A stretch of DNA of 64,000 nucleotides from CAIYRG01 sp963747255 (GCA_963747255.1 CAVVEG010000018.1:124001-188000), one strand, 5' to 3'. Positions 35,197 through 44,577 are shown, counted from the stretch's first letter. A program made the numbers and translations. Notes: generated by a model not told the origin, from the letters alone.

Positions 35197-36167
35197 CCGC
35201 CTGGAGGCGACGCAAAGAACTCTCCGAGCCACCGATCGAACTGAAAATCCGTATACCGCTGATTGGCATTGCCGGGCGTCAACGTAATCTCGCCAAACTT
35301 CATCGCCTGCACCCGGTCGGAAAATAAATCAATCCGGGCGTATTCGAGTCCCTCAGCAAGACGCTCGGCACTTGCTATCAGGGTATCGAGGTTCTTCGGC
35401 CGTGAAAATTCGACGGAATCATAGCCGGCCATTGCTGCGGCCAGGCACGTCCAATCCGGAGTATATTGCCCAAGCCGAACTTGAGAAAACCGGCCAGTGA
35501 CGACATTGATCAGCCGCGCCTTTCCGTAAAAGCAGTGAACCTTGAAATCGTCCATGGGTTCATCGTCACCCTGGCCGTGAAAAGCCTCGAGAAACAGCCT
35601 GGGTTTGAAGGTGTTGTAGTGCCATTCGCCGGTGTTGTAGCCAAAACGGGTACCAAGCCATTCCCGTGCTTTGGACAGGATTTCATCGCGTCGGGTTGTG
35701 AGATCCTGCGGCAGGTCCAGGAACAGATTCATGAAACAACCGTGGTTCGCTTTCAGGACGAAGCGTCCGGCCGGAAGACTCGCCGCGAAGAAATCCTCAA
35801 TATTGTCGCCGGTCCAGGCCACCGGGGTCAGCGCATCCTCGCCCAGGCGCTCGCGCACGTACTGGCGAACACCGAGCTTGTCGCCAAGCGACGGCATCGG
35901 GAGCGCAGCAAAGAACTTGCGTGCGAAGATATGCTCATTAAAGCTCGTGGGCGACGCCAGATGCGGCAGATAGCCGTGGGTATTTTTGAAACGTTGAGCG
36001 CTAAACGCGAGGGCTGAGACGAGATCTGTCGCACTATAAAAGTCAACGCCCCGCATCATGTTCGCGGGTGGACGCCCCAGTACCCATTTATTACTGATTA
36101 TGAGGTGGGCAAGCTGTTCAACGATATTCAAAACGGTAAGTGGATCGACGACTGTCTTTTCCGACAT
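35193..36167 (-). CDS. TupA-like ATP-grasp protein
   Basis: A 324-residue protein of the teichuronopeptide-synthesis-like ATP-grasp family. Visible marks are FNEHIFARKFF, a KLGVRQYVRERLG segment, FVLKANHGC (ATP-binding strand and loop) and the C-terminal YARIDLFSDRVQAMKFGEITLTPGN with acidic metal ligands. Relatives ligate amino acids to surface polymers or act in capsule clusters. The start at MSEKTVVDP is an estimate; upstream in-frame sequence lacks family character. It is the only minus-strand gene in the glycan cluster and overlaps the end of the preceding gene by four bases. Confidence 0.85.
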   Translation of the reverse strand: MSEKTVVDPLTVLNIVEQLAHLIISNKWVLGRPPANMMRGVDFYSATDLVSALAFSAQRFKNTHGYLPHLASPTSFNEHIFARKFFAALPMPSLGDKLGVRQYVRERLGEDALTPVAWTGDNIEDFFAASLPAGRFVLKANHGCFMNLFLDLPQDLTTRRDEILSKAREWLGTRFGYNTGEWHYNTFKPRLFLEAFHGQGDDEPMDDFKVHCFYGKARLINVVTGRFSQVRLGQYTPDWTCLAAAMAGYDSVEFSRPKNLDTLIASAERLAEGLEYARIDLFSDRVQAMKFGEITLTPGNANQRYTDFQFDRWLGEFFASPPGG

Positions 36168-36416
36168 GTGCTCTGGTGTCCCCGCGTCTGATCGACATTC
36201 CGGGATGACCGCGGGTTTGACAAGACTGCGACCGGATTGCCATTTGAGCCAACCCGGGAGCCTGCACACCCCATCGGTCCTTCGTTCCGGGCGAGGTTAA
36301 CCCGGGCGCTCCAGCGCTTTGAACCAGCAATAAGGAATCCTGACGGGCAGCATGAGGCCAAATCCTCGGGGTACAATCGATCCTCGCTTCGTGATTTTGA
36401 TGGTGCCGGAGGGCGC

Positions 36417-37224
36417 GTGATTCCTGACATCTTCCACTTTGTCTACGGATTTCGGCCGCAGACGGAGCCGTTTCCACTTCTCCATTTTCTCACTATTCGC
36501 TCGTGCATCGAAGTGAACCGGCCGCAACAGGTGATGGTGCACTGTGCCGAGCGGCCATGGGGAAAGTGGTGGGATCGACTGAACGGTGAGGTTGTCGTCA
36601 TGGAGGCAGGTTCGGTCCCCGAAGTTGAGACGCATGCATACGATGTTCGCGTCCCCGATCTCTACCGATACGCTCACCGCGCCGACTTTATCCGCCTTGA
36701 TGTCCTTATTCGATACGGTGGAATTCTACGCCGACGTCGACACTGTTTTTATCCGGCGGTTCCCTGACGCGCTTCGCGCCGATCCGTTTGTCGCCGGCCG
36801 CGAGAGTGATCTTCATGGTCAGGCGTCCGTGGGCAACGCGATTTTGGCCGCCGAGCCTGGCGCTAAGTTCGCACAGCGTTGGCGGGGGGCTATGGCGGAG
36901 GCCATCGATGGCTGGAGCGATCACTCGACGCTCCTGCCGGCCCGCCTCGCCGCTATCCATCGTGACGAAGTAAAACTGGAGCCGACGGCGCGCTTTTATC
37001 CGTTCAGCTACACCCCTCTCGACCTTCTGCGTCTTCTCGAAACGGATGAGCCGGTGCCAGCAGAGACGATCAGCGTGCATCTCTGGGAGCACCTCTGGAG
37101 CGACCCATGGCGTACCGACCACTCGAGATTCCACGCTGGTTTGGTGAGCCCACAGAATATCCGGGGAGTGAACACAACGCTGTTCCGGCTGCTGCGCCCG
37201 TTTCTACCCGAGGATGCAATGTGA
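36417..37224 (+). pseudogene. DXD-type sugar transferase with a frameshift
   Basis: The first frame from GTG 36417 (GGAGG five bases upstream) gives IPDIFHFVYGF, HFLTIRSCIEVNRP and RADFIRLDVLIRYGGI. The following frame gives YADVDTVFIRRFPDAL with the DXD metal site, then SVGNAILAAEPGAKF and HLWEHLWSDPW. These are the halves of a Gly_transf_sug-type enzyme. One extra base near 36723-36726 separates GGI from YADVD; removing it gives 268 residues. The end ATGTGA overlaps the GTG of the next glycosyltransferase. It may be a decayed gene or a base error. Confidence 0.8.
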
Positions 37225-38405
37225 GCCGGTCACCTCCTGGCGTGCTGTTTGCCGGGTTTGTCCCGGGGACCGGATACGGCAATGCAACACGCGATTATCT
37301 TGCGCTTCTCGAAGCGAAGGGTGTGCCCGTTCGGTGGATTCCACTACAGCCAGGCTCGCCCACCTGGGGACCACGCTACTGGGCCGCACCGCCGCGTGAT
37401 CCTCTTCCGCCAAGGGTCCTGAACGCCAGACTTGCCACCAGACTAATCGAACCCACGGTGGCTCTGTTCCACACAACACGGGAGTTCTGGCCAAGACTCC
37501 GCGCAGACTATCACGCTCCGCGAAGGCTGGCCTACACGACCTTCGAGCAGACAGTGCTGCCGAAGACCACCGTTGCAATGCTCAACGAGTTCGACGGCGT
37601 CGTCGTGCCATCGAAGTTCAATGCCGACAGCTTTCGAGCATCGGGGGTCTCAGTACCGGTGTGGGTCGTTCCCCACGTTGTTGAGCCGATTGTCGCATGC
37701 TCTGCTTCTGCCAGTGAGGAGGTCTTGCAAGTGGCCCTCGATGCTGGGCCCGACACCTTTGTTGTTTTGGTCGTCGGGCCATGGCAATCCCGAAAGGCCA
37801 TCCCATCGAGTATCGAAGCGTTCCTGCGCGCGTTCGGCCCCGACGACGATGTCCTGCTCGTCGTAAAGACCAGTCACCGCGATTACGTTACCGATGCTCC
37901 GACATCGGTGTCGATGGCCCGTCTGCTTGGGGGTCACGGTCGAGTGCCCCGGGTCCAGCTGATCGCAAACGATTTGACGGATTCGGATCTGGCTGCGCTT
38001 GTTCGAGGGTGCGATTGCTCGCTATCTCTGAGCCGGGGCGAGGGCTTCGGGCTCACAATCGCTGAAGCCGTAGCCGCCGGGACCCCGGCAGTTGTGACCG
38101 GGTGGGGCGCCCCACGGGAATTTCTCGGGGTCGAATATCCGCTCTTCGTCGATCATACGATGGTCGATGTGGCGTCTGAACCTACCGATGGCTGGGCGGA
38201 AACCACAGGCGAATGGGCAAAGCCCGATATCGGTCACGCAGCGTCGATATTGCGCTGGGTACGGGATAATCGCGACGCCGCGAGAGAAGCAGTCGCTGGC
38301 GCCCGGCGGCAACTCGCAAAGAGCTGTGCGCCAGGGGTAGTGGCGGTGAGTCTCCTCGAAGCTCTCGGCCTCAACGGGAGCGCGGGCGCGAGTCCCGCTC
38401 CCTGA
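37221..38405 (+). CDS. Glycosyltransferase, GT4-like
   Basis: A 394-residue GT-B enzyme. The N-terminal domain starts GVLFAGFVPGTGYGNATRDYL; the donor domain has VLVVGPWQSRKAIPSSIEAFL and the LSLSRGEGFGLTIAEAVAAGTPAVVTGWG segment with the conserved Glu pair. The GTG at 37221 overlaps the stop of the preceding transferase (GTGA) and has GAGGA upstream, so the two were translated together. It closes the glycan cluster. The acceptor and donor cannot be named. Confidence 0.88.
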   Translation: MSRSPPGVLFAGFVPGTGYGNATRDYLALLEAKGVPVRWIPLQPGSPTWGPRYWAAPPRDPLPPRVLNARLATRLIEPTVALFHTTREFWPRLRADYHAPRRLAYTTFEQTVLPKTTVAMLNEFDGVVVPSKFNADSFRASGVSVPVWVVPHVVEPIVACSASASEEVLQVALDAGPDTFVVLVVGPWQSRKAIPSSIEAFLRAFGPDDDVLLVVKTSHRDYVTDAPTSVSMARLLGGHGRVPRVQLIANDLTDSDLAALVRGCDCSLSLSRGEGFGLTIAEAVAAGTPAVVTGWGAPREFLGVEYPLFVDHTMVDVASEPTDGWAETTGEWAKPDIGHAASILRWVRDNRDAAREAVAGARRQLAKSCAPGVVAVSLLEALGLNGSAGASPAP

Positions 38406-38561
38406 ATTCGGCGCTGTTGCAGGCCAATCGGATGTGGCACGGCTGTACTCTTTATGCTGCAATTTGCCCAGATTCGGGTCTTCCGACGCGCCGAATTTGA
38501 CTCCGGCCGTCTGTTTCATGCTGAAGTTGCGCGGGAATTAGAGACAGGGAGGTCAGCAGCA

Positions 38562-39482
38562 ATGCGTTCCGTACCGGTCAGCCTACCGCCTGATCCCAAT
38601 ACCCGGAAGCCAGGCTGGACCCTGCCCAGGGGCAGTTGTGACACGCATGCCCATATCTTCGGTCCGCCGCACCTCTTCCCGTACTCTGAAAAGCGGCGAT
38701 ACACGCCCCCTGCAGCACCGGTCGAGCACTACCAGAATGTCCAGAAGATCACCGGGCTCACCCGCGCCGTCTTCGTCACGCCAACGGCTCACGGTTGTGA
38801 CAATCGCGTCGTCCTCAACGCGATCTCCACGCTGGGTGATTCGGCGCGGGGAATCGCGAATATCGACTCCTCTTTGGACAATCGTTTGCTGGACGCTTTG
38901 GCTGGCGGCGGAATATGTGGCGCCCGCTTTCATCTGATGAAGGACCGGCCCGGGAGCGAGGAGCATTTGCGCGAACATCTGCCCGCGCTGCAGCGGCTCG
39001 GCTGGATCCTCGATCTTCATGTAGATCCACCCGATTTCCTGGAACATGAGCGGTTCATTCGCTCGCTTCCGGGTGTCACCATCATAGATCACATGGCACG
39101 TGTCAGAGGAAAGGACGGTCTCGGCCAACCGGCGTTTCGGCTTCTTCTGGACCTTCTGCGTGACGACCGCTTTTGGGTGAAGCTATGCAGCTTCGACAAG
39201 CTCAGCGCAGTTCCGCAGGCTCACGTCCCGGGAAGTTTGCCTTATCTGGACATGGTCCCCTTTGCGCAGACGGTGATTGAAACAGCGCCCGACCGGGTTA
39301 TCTGGGGCACCGATTGGCCGCATGGAAATACCTTCGTTCCCGGCCGAACGCCGAACGAAGGTGACCTTCTCGATCTGCTGGCGGTCATTGCACCCGATGA
39401 AAAAACCCTTCATCGCATTCTGGTCGAAAACCCAGCCCGGCTGTTTGGGTTCGCGCTTGATCAGCCTGGTTCCGGGACGCCA
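38562..39482 (+). CDS. Amidohydrolase, LigI-like (PDC lactonase type)
   Basis: A protein of about 307 residues with the TIM-barrel amidohydrolase fold. CDTHAHIFGP supplies the first two metal or active-site histidines, and IDHMAR and the WGTDWPH motif supply the later His and the catalytic Asp. The spacing resembles 2-pyrone-4,6-dicarboxylate lactonase (LigI) and related lactone hydrolases, which need no metal. GGGAGG precedes the ATG at 38562. The coding frame ends in TGA at 39483-39485, eight bases before the dioxygenase gene, which points to one pathway that handles an aromatic ring-cleavage product. Confidence 0.85.
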
Positions 39483-39492
39483 TGATCGCCGA

Positions 39493-40068
39493 ATGGCTGG
39501 CTGCATGCGCATAAATCCGACACCGCCCCTGTTGTCTGCAACCGATCTCAAGAAGTGGATCGCGGAGAACAGGACTTATTTCGATCCGCCATTCAGGACC
39601 AATCGTGTCCTGGCGCACGACAAAGAATTTATTCTGATGATTCTGAACGGCCCAAACTCCCGGCTCGATTTTCACGTCGAAGCCGGGGAGGAGTTCTTTT
39701 ACCAGATTTACGGGGATATCGAACTCCATCTCAAGCCCGGGAAGGGTCTCCGTCAGGTGGTGAACATTCGCGAAGGCGAGATTTTTCTCTGCCCGGCCGG
39801 GCTGGCCCACTCACCACGGCGTGGGGCCGGAACCTGGGGGCTCGTGATCGAGCGCAAGAGGCAACGCGACGAGTGTGATCAATTTTTGTGGTTCTGCGAG
39901 AATTGCGACGAGAAACTTCAGTCGTACACTGTCTCGCAGGACAATGTTGCCGCGCAGGTAAGCAGCATTTACGAAGCTTTCAACGCAAATCCAGCGCTGC
40001 GAAGCTGCGAGAATTGCGGCTATGTTTTTCCGGTGGCGCCGATGGCCGAACGCCTCAGTTTCCTGTGA
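39493..40068 (+). CDS. nbaC: 3-hydroxyanthranilate 3,4-dioxygenase
   Basis: A cupin ring-cleavage dioxygenase that opens 3-hydroxyanthranilate to aminocarboxymuconate semialdehyde. Counting from the ATG at 39505, metal ligands are His 57, Glu 63 (FHVEAGEEFFYQ) and His 102 (LAHSPRR). Two C-terminal CENC pairs (Cys 131/134 and 168/171) form the rubredoxin-like iron site of the bacterial enzyme. ATG 39493 or 39505 are both possible. No ACMS decarboxylase or kynurenine genes are in the window; the preceding amidohydrolase is the only obvious partner. Confidence 0.93.
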   Translation: MAGCMRINPTPPLLSATDLKKWIAENRTYFDPPFRTNRVLAHDKEFILMILNGPNSRLDFHVEAGEEFFYQIYGDIELHLKPGKGLRQVVNIREGEIFLCPAGLAHSPRRGAGTWGLVIERKRQRDECDQFLWFCENCDEKLQSYTVSQDNVAAQVSSIYEAFNANPALRSCENCGYVFPVAPMAERLSFL

Positions 40069-40074
40069 ATCTGC

Positions 40075-40743
40075 TCAACCCGACAGACGTGGTGATGCCA
40101 GCGCCTGAGCGCAGACGGCCTCAATCTGGTCACCGGCCGATATTGTCAGGCCGAGATCGGACAGCCGGCCATTGTGGATTCCGTAAATCCAGCCATGCAC
40201 CGCGATGGATTGTCCGCCGCGCCACGCACGGTCGAGGATCGTGGTTTGGCAAACATGCCGCACCTGCTCGATGACGTTGATCTCGCACAGCGCATCGACG
40301 CGCTGCTGTTCATCCAGATCCTCGAGCTCCGCGCGGTGCCGCATTCCCAATTCGGAAAGCGAGTAGAGCCAGTTGCCGATCAGGCTGGTCTGGCGCCGCT
40401 GCAGGGCCGCGATGACGCCACCGCACCCATAATGACCACAGACGATGATGTGCCGGACGCGCAGCGCTTCGACGGCGTATTGAAGAACGGCGAGGCAGTT
40501 GAAATCCACATGCATCACCTGATTGGCAACATTGCGATGCACGAAAACTTCGCCCGGCAGCACATCTATGATCTCGTTCGCCGGAACGCGGCTGTCGGAG
40601 CACCCGATCCACAACACTTCCGGGGATTGCTGTTTCGCAAGCAACCGAAAAAATCCGGGGCGTTCGCGCGACATGCGTTCTGCCCAGCGGCGATTGTTCT
40701 CCAACAGCCGTGTCAGCAGGCGATCTTGCGCTTCATCGGACAT
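40075..40743 (-). CDS. Beta-class carbonic anhydrase
   Basis: A 222-residue zinc enzyme for reversible hydration of CO2. Zinc ligands Cys 48, His 104 and Cys 107 lie in GCSDSRVP and CGHYGCGG, and the Asp 50-Arg dyad is present. Length and ENNRRWAERM start fit the Can/CynT-type cytoplasmic enzymes. It converges on the dioxygenase gene with six bases between them. Confidence 0.95.
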   Translation of the reverse strand: MSDEAQDRLLTRLLENNRRWAERMSRERPGFFRLLAKQQSPEVLWIGCSDSRVPANEIIDVLPGEVFVHRNVANQVMHVDFNCLAVLQYAVEALRVRHIIVCGHYGCGGVIAALQRRQTSLIGNWLYSLSELGMRHRAELEDLDEQQRVDALCEINVIEQVRHVCQTTILDRAWRGGQSIAVHGWIYGIHNGRLSDLGLTISAGDQIEAVCAQALASPRLSG

Positions 40744-40800
40744 GCCGCATTCCTTGCCGAATCCTCACTGTTTCGGGTACTGCCCGACCGGAAGCAGCAG

Positions 40801-42207
40801 TCATTGTGCCGATGAGGCGGATTGAGGTGGCGGAAGCAGCCTGATCAGTTCACGATCGTTTCGAGGATGACCAGAATTAGAGGTTAGCTTCGGAGAGCCA
40901 TCCCAGGATCGCATATGTACCGGCGAATCCCAATACCCGACGGCCGGTGACCCGACAGTGAGGCCAGCGAGCCAGGCCGCGAGAATTCCCATCCAGAATG
41001 ATGCGGCGATTGCGATCCAGGCATCGCGAGTGGAACCGGGGCGTACCGGCAAAGGACCGGATACCGCCGGCTGCAGGATGTCAACCCGCGGCTCCTCTTC
41101 GCGCTGGGTCGCCTGCAGATCGGTCAAATGGTCAACCGCTTTTTGCGCAATCTGGTCAACGCGACCGACGTCTTCATGCATCGCCGCGTATTCGGCCAAC
41201 CGGTTAGAAGAAACCTCGGCTTTCTTCTGTCCTGCGGCCAAATCACTGCCAAGTTGTTCAAGCTGCGCCTGGCTTCTTTGCAATTCATCTTCTGCGGCCA
41301 GAATGGGCGCGGCCTGATCGGCCTTGCGTTTGGCGGCGATCTGCCGTTGCAAGTCGGCAAGGCGTTCCGGCAATGATCTGGTGTTTGGGTCCAGCGCCAG
41401 ATATTGCGGAGTGTATCGGCGCTGTAAATCGGCCAACTGTTCTCGCAGAGCGATTTCTCTCTGTTCCAGTGCGGCAAGGTCCGGATCTAGTTCAAGTCCG
41501 GCACTCAATATTTTTTTCAGCGCCTGCAACTGTAGTTGCGCTTTCGCGAGGGTCCTGACGCTGGTGCTGTAGGCGCGGCTCAAATTCTGCAGGTTGGCCA
41601 GGACGGCATTTTCTCCCTCTTCGGAGAGAATTTCAGTTGCGTCACGGAAGGCATCGACATCTGTGTGCGCCGCAACTGCCTGTACCCGGAGATTTTTCGC
41701 CTCCTTTTTCAGCTCCTGGTATTCGCGCGCGCTCTGCTCGTTGTACAGGCGAATCGTGCGATCGCGATATGCCTCGACGACCGTTTCCAGGAGCCGCTCA
41801 AGAAATTCTGGTTCAGCACCCTCTGCCGCAAGCTCCACAACATGTCCCCGGCCGACAACTCGCGTCCGCAACATGCGTTGCAACGCGCCAACTGGGTCTC
41901 GACCCAGATCGGGAATCAACTCCGCCCGATTGAGGCGTGTGAGGGAGTCCTGCAGCACGGCGCGGCCTGTCAGAGCCTTCACTTCGGCCCCGAAAGAGAC
42001 GCTTTGATCTGCGGTCTGGTTCGCCCCCGTCATGGCGCGAGCTGGTGAGATTTGCAGCCGCAAGCTGGCGCGATATTCGCCCGGGCGGGTGTAGACGTAG
42101 CTCAGACCCGCGGCAGCGCAAAGGATGAATACCACCAGAAAGGACAGGACCCGGCGCCACGGGTGGTATTCGGGGAATTCGACAGGATCTGATGGCTTAG
42201 CGACCAT
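40801..42207 (-). CDS. Polysaccharide co-polymerase (Wzz/chain-length determinant-like)
   Basis: A 468-residue inner-membrane protein with one helix near residues 18-37 (VLSFLVVFILCAAAGLSYVY), a large periplasmic domain with long coiled coil between about 150 and 350, and a second helix near 400-425 (IAIAASFWMGILAAWLAGLTVG). The Pro-rich PLPVRPGSTRDAW segment before the second helix is the usual Wzz/GNVR pattern. No cytoplasmic kinase domain follows, so it is the kinase-less form. It may act with the glycan cluster a few kilobases upstream, though it is on the opposite strand. Confidence 0.85.
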   Translation of the reverse strand: MVAKPSDPVEFPEYHPWRRVLSFLVVFILCAAAGLSYVYTRPGEYRASLRLQISPARAMTGANQTADQSVSFGAEVKALTGRAVLQDSLTRLNRAELIPDLGRDPVGALQRMLRTRVVGRGHVVELAAEGAEPEFLERLLETVVEAYRDRTIRLYNEQSAREYQELKKEAKNLRVQAVAAHTDVDAFRDATEILSEEGENAVLANLQNLSRAYSTSVRTLAKAQLQLQALKKILSAGLELDPDLAALEQREIALREQLADLQRRYTPQYLALDPNTRSLPERLADLQRQIAAKRKADQAAPILAAEDELQRSQAQLEQLGSDLAAGQKKAEVSSNRLAEYAAMHEDVGRVDQIAQKAVDHLTDLQATQREEEPRVDILQPAVSGPLPVRPGSTRDAWIAIAASFWMGILAAWLAGLTVGSPAVGYWDSPVHMRSWDGSPKLTSNSGHPRNDRELIRLLPPPQSASSAQ

Positions 42208-42327
42208 CGCGGGCGTCCTTTACGGTCAGGCGCGGCGGGACTCGAAATTCGAGGATCAGGGCAAACTGTTGGACCAACAAGCAAGATCGTTGCCTTTCCA
42301 CACATTTATCGCTGCATCCCCGGTGGT

Positions 42328-43035
42328 TCAGCATTTTCGCTCCGGCCCCGGCATTTCGAGGCAGGTCTGAATCCACGTGGCAACCGTGTGTGCGAGACTG
42401 GCTTGGATTTCCGCATCTGTCGGGCCACTGCGCGCCGGAAGGTGGAACGAGTGATCGCCATTCTGGACTTTCACCAGAGTGGCGCGCGCACCAAGCTCTT
42501 TGCACAGGGCTTCGAGCAACACTATTTCCGCGAGGGCATCGCGCGTCCCCTGCAGGAACAGCATCGGCAGTTCAATGTCGAAAAGATGTTGGCTCCGTGC
42601 CGTCGACGGATCCCCTGCCGGGTGCAAAGGGAACCCCAAAAATCCCAAACCGCGCACGCCGGGAAGCGGAGACAGGGCCTGAGCCTGGGATGTCATGCGC
42701 CCACCGAATGATTTGCCGCCGGCAAAGAGAGGGAGATCGGGAAGCAGGCGAAACGCTTCAGCAACTGCAGCGCGAACGGTGGCATGCGCGCAACTCGGAA
42801 CATCGGGGCGTTTGCTCCCCTGCTCCATATACGGGAACTGGTAACGGAGGCTCGCGATTTTGAATCGGGCGAGTTCCTGTGCGATTCCAGCCATGAAGGG
42901 GTGGGTCATTCCGGCGCCTGCGCCGTGAGCCAGCACAAAGCAGGCGCGGGTCTGTCGAGGGACCTGCAGGAGCGCCGAAACACGCGTTTTTTGATCGACT
43001 GCGAGGAACAGGGGTGTTGCGTCCGGGCTGGGCAT
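42328..43035 (-). CDS. Alpha/beta hydrolase (KANL3/Tex30-like)
   Basis: A protein of about 235 residues with the hydrolase pattern: FVLAHGAGAGMTHPFM (oxyanion region), GGKSFGGRMTSQ (nucleophile Ser elbow) and QNGDHSFHLP (catalytic His). This matches the small dienelactone hydrolase-like family of bacterial alpha/beta hydrolases. The ATG 43035 is preferred over a GTG at 43074 because the in-frame extension is unlike the family. It faces the DUF2277 gene across 77 bases. Confidence 0.83.
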   Translation of the reverse strand: MPSPDATPLFLAVDQKTRVSALLQVPRQTRACFVLAHGAGAGMTHPFMAGIAQELARFKIASLRYQFPYMEQGSKRPDVPSCAHATVRAAVAEAFRLLPDLPLFAGGKSFGGRMTSQAQALSPLPGVRGLGFLGFPLHPAGDPSTARSQHLFDIELPMLFLQGTRDALAEIVLLEALCKELGARATLVKVQNGDHSFHLPARSGPTDAEIQASLAHTVATWIQTCLEMPGPERKC

Positions 43036-43112
43036 AATTGATTTTCGGGTTTCGCCGGGACATGTGTCCACCAATTCGTACCCAATGCGAAAGCCAATTC
43101 AGGAAAAAGTCA

Positions 43113-43412
43113 ATGTGCAGAAACATCCGGACCTTGTTCAACTTTGCTCCTCCGGCCACCGATGGGGAGATAAGGGCATCAGCTTTGCAGTTCGTGCGGA
43201 AATTGAGTGGATTCACGGAACCTTCAAAGGCGAACGAGGCGGCTTTCCATCAGGCCGTCGATGAGGTCGCGGAAGCCGCACGCCGACTGCTTGATTCACT
43301 TACGACGGCCACTTCGCCGCGCAATCGTAAGGTGGAGGCCGCCAAAGCACGGACGAGATCCAGGAAGCGCTTTGCAAATCAGTGGCCCGCTGTTCCATCG
43401 TCAGATCGATAG
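43113..43412 (+). CDS. DUF2277 family protein
   Basis: A 99-residue protein beginning MCRNIRTLFNFAPPATDGEIRAS, the highly conserved DUF2277 start, followed by ALQFVRKLSGFTEPSKANEAAFHQAVDEV and a basic C-terminus. Its function is unknown; the family is widespread in soil bacteria and common in alphaproteobacteria. AGGAAAAAG lies before the ATG. Confidence 0.9.
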   Translation: MCRNIRTLFNFAPPATDGEIRASALQFVRKLSGFTEPSKANEAAFHQAVDEVAEAARRLLDSLTTATSPRNRKVEAAKARTRSRKRFANQWPAVPSSDR

Positions 43413-43605
43413 CTTTGGCAGACCCCGCGCGAGAACAGCCGTCTCCAGGCCGCTCTCTTCGTCTCCCGGCATGTGGCTATGATCTCGATCGGCGGGATCA
43501 TCGCGGTGAAGTCACCGGCTTACCTATGAGTTTCCATGATCCAGATCAAAACCAGAGGGGGCCGATTGGGCGATTATGACCCCGGTTTTTTTTGGAGGTT
43601 CAGGG

Positions 43606-43701
43606 ATGCCAATCGGAAGCGTCATTTTTCTCTGCGTCGCAGCGGCAGGATTTTTCGCCTTTGGGCTGGCTTTGGCTTACGCGGATTGGACAACCCGATA
43701 A
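43606..43701 (+). CDS. 31-residue single-helix membrane protein
   Basis: Too short for usual gene calling, but well supported: GGAGG lies eight bases before the ATG. The peptide MPIGSVIFLCVAAAGFFAFGL continues through a hydrophobic helix to ADWTTR. It resembles small one-helix proteins repeatedly seen in Hyphomicrobiales. Function is unknown. Confidence 0.6.
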   Translation: MPIGSVIFLCVAAAGFFAFGLALAYADWTTR

Positions 43702-43714
43702 CAGTGCGATTGCC

Positions 43715-43966
43715 GTGTCAGATCAGGTACCTTGCTTTAGCGATGATTGCAGTGAATGCGAAAGCGTGGTCACGCGCGCATATCGCGAACTGCGGGAAAG
43801 GGGCTGCAACGATCGCGACGCGTTTCTGTCAGCCGTTCGTGTGATTGGACTTCGCCATCCCGGTCACGATCGGAACGCTTACTTTCTGAAAGTCGCGCAG
43901 TGGCTTGCAAGGGGGCCATCACCGCGAAATGAGCCGGCGATTAATCCGGTGCACGAAGAATTCTGA
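43715..43966 (+). CDS. Hypothetical protein
   Basis: An 83-residue frame from GTG 43715, immediately after the small membrane protein. It has three cysteines near the start (CFSDDCSEC) and a helical, His/Arg-rich middle (AYRELRERG, SAVRVIGLRHPGHDRNAYFLKVAQWL). It looks like small hypothetical proteins found in the same bacterial group. No good ribosome site was seen, so the start is uncertain; the open frame extends further upstream. Confidence 0.45.
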   Translation: MSDQVPCFSDDCSECESVVTRAYRELRERGCNDRDAFLSAVRVIGLRHPGHDRNAYFLKVAQWLARGPSPRNEPAINPVHEEF

Positions 43967-44067
43967 TTAAGACCCCGCGCATCGCGCAACTTCCGCGCGG
44001 GTCGGCCGGCTTGGTTCACGACCCGGGCCGGGAGTTGCGGCCATGGCGATTGGCGGGACTGAACCCG

Positions 44068-44577
44068 TCAACGGGCCTCGGGCGCCCGGCTGGTGCTTGC
44101 CGTCATGCTGTCGCATGGCGAGAATGTTTTTTCCGCCTCGGTTGTCCGCGTGGAAAGGAAAGCCGCCAGGGATTTTCTGCCATCGCTCAGTGCGGCATCG
44201 AATGTCGCCTGGGCATCGGCGCAGTAGCCCAGAGAGTCGTTTATGCTCTGGATCGATGACGTATTGGCCAGCCGTGTCTTGAAGGAATGATAATTCGAGA
44301 TTCCGGACTGACCGTACAACCGGCGAAAGAAATCCTGCAACTGACGGTCGGACTGCTGGAGATCGGTCTGATAGGCCGTGACGAATTTGTTGTACTGCGC
44401 GATTGCGCGACACGTAAATGCGGCGACCATCAATCTTTGTTGGACGGCGGCCGCTCGTACGGCACGCATCTCGTTGGAGTTGGCGCAAGCTGCAGCCTGT
44501 GCCGCATCCACACCCAAATTTCCAGCCATGCAAGCGAGCATCAGCACTGCGGCCCCGGTCTTCAGCGTTGTACGCAT
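44068..44577 (-). CDS. Secreted hypothetical protein, about 169 residues
   Basis: Starts with a Sec signal peptide (MRTTLKTGAAVLMLACMAG, cleavage near AAQAAA) and a strong ribosome site (GAGGGGAAAC). The mature protein is helical, with four cysteines (ACANSN, TCRAIAQYN, YCADAQATF, PCDSMT) that could form two disulfides. I do not recognise the family. It is separated from the M28 peptidase by about 107 bases on the same strand. Confidence 0.65.
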   Translation of the reverse strand: MRTTLKTGAAVLMLACMAGNLGVDAAQAAACANSNEMRAVRAAAVQQRLMVAAFTCRAIAQYNKFVTAYQTDLQQSDRQLQDFFRRLYGQSGISNYHSFKTRLANTSSIQSINDSLGYCADAQATFDAALSDGRKSLAAFLSTRTTEAEKTFSPCDSMTASTSRAPEAR

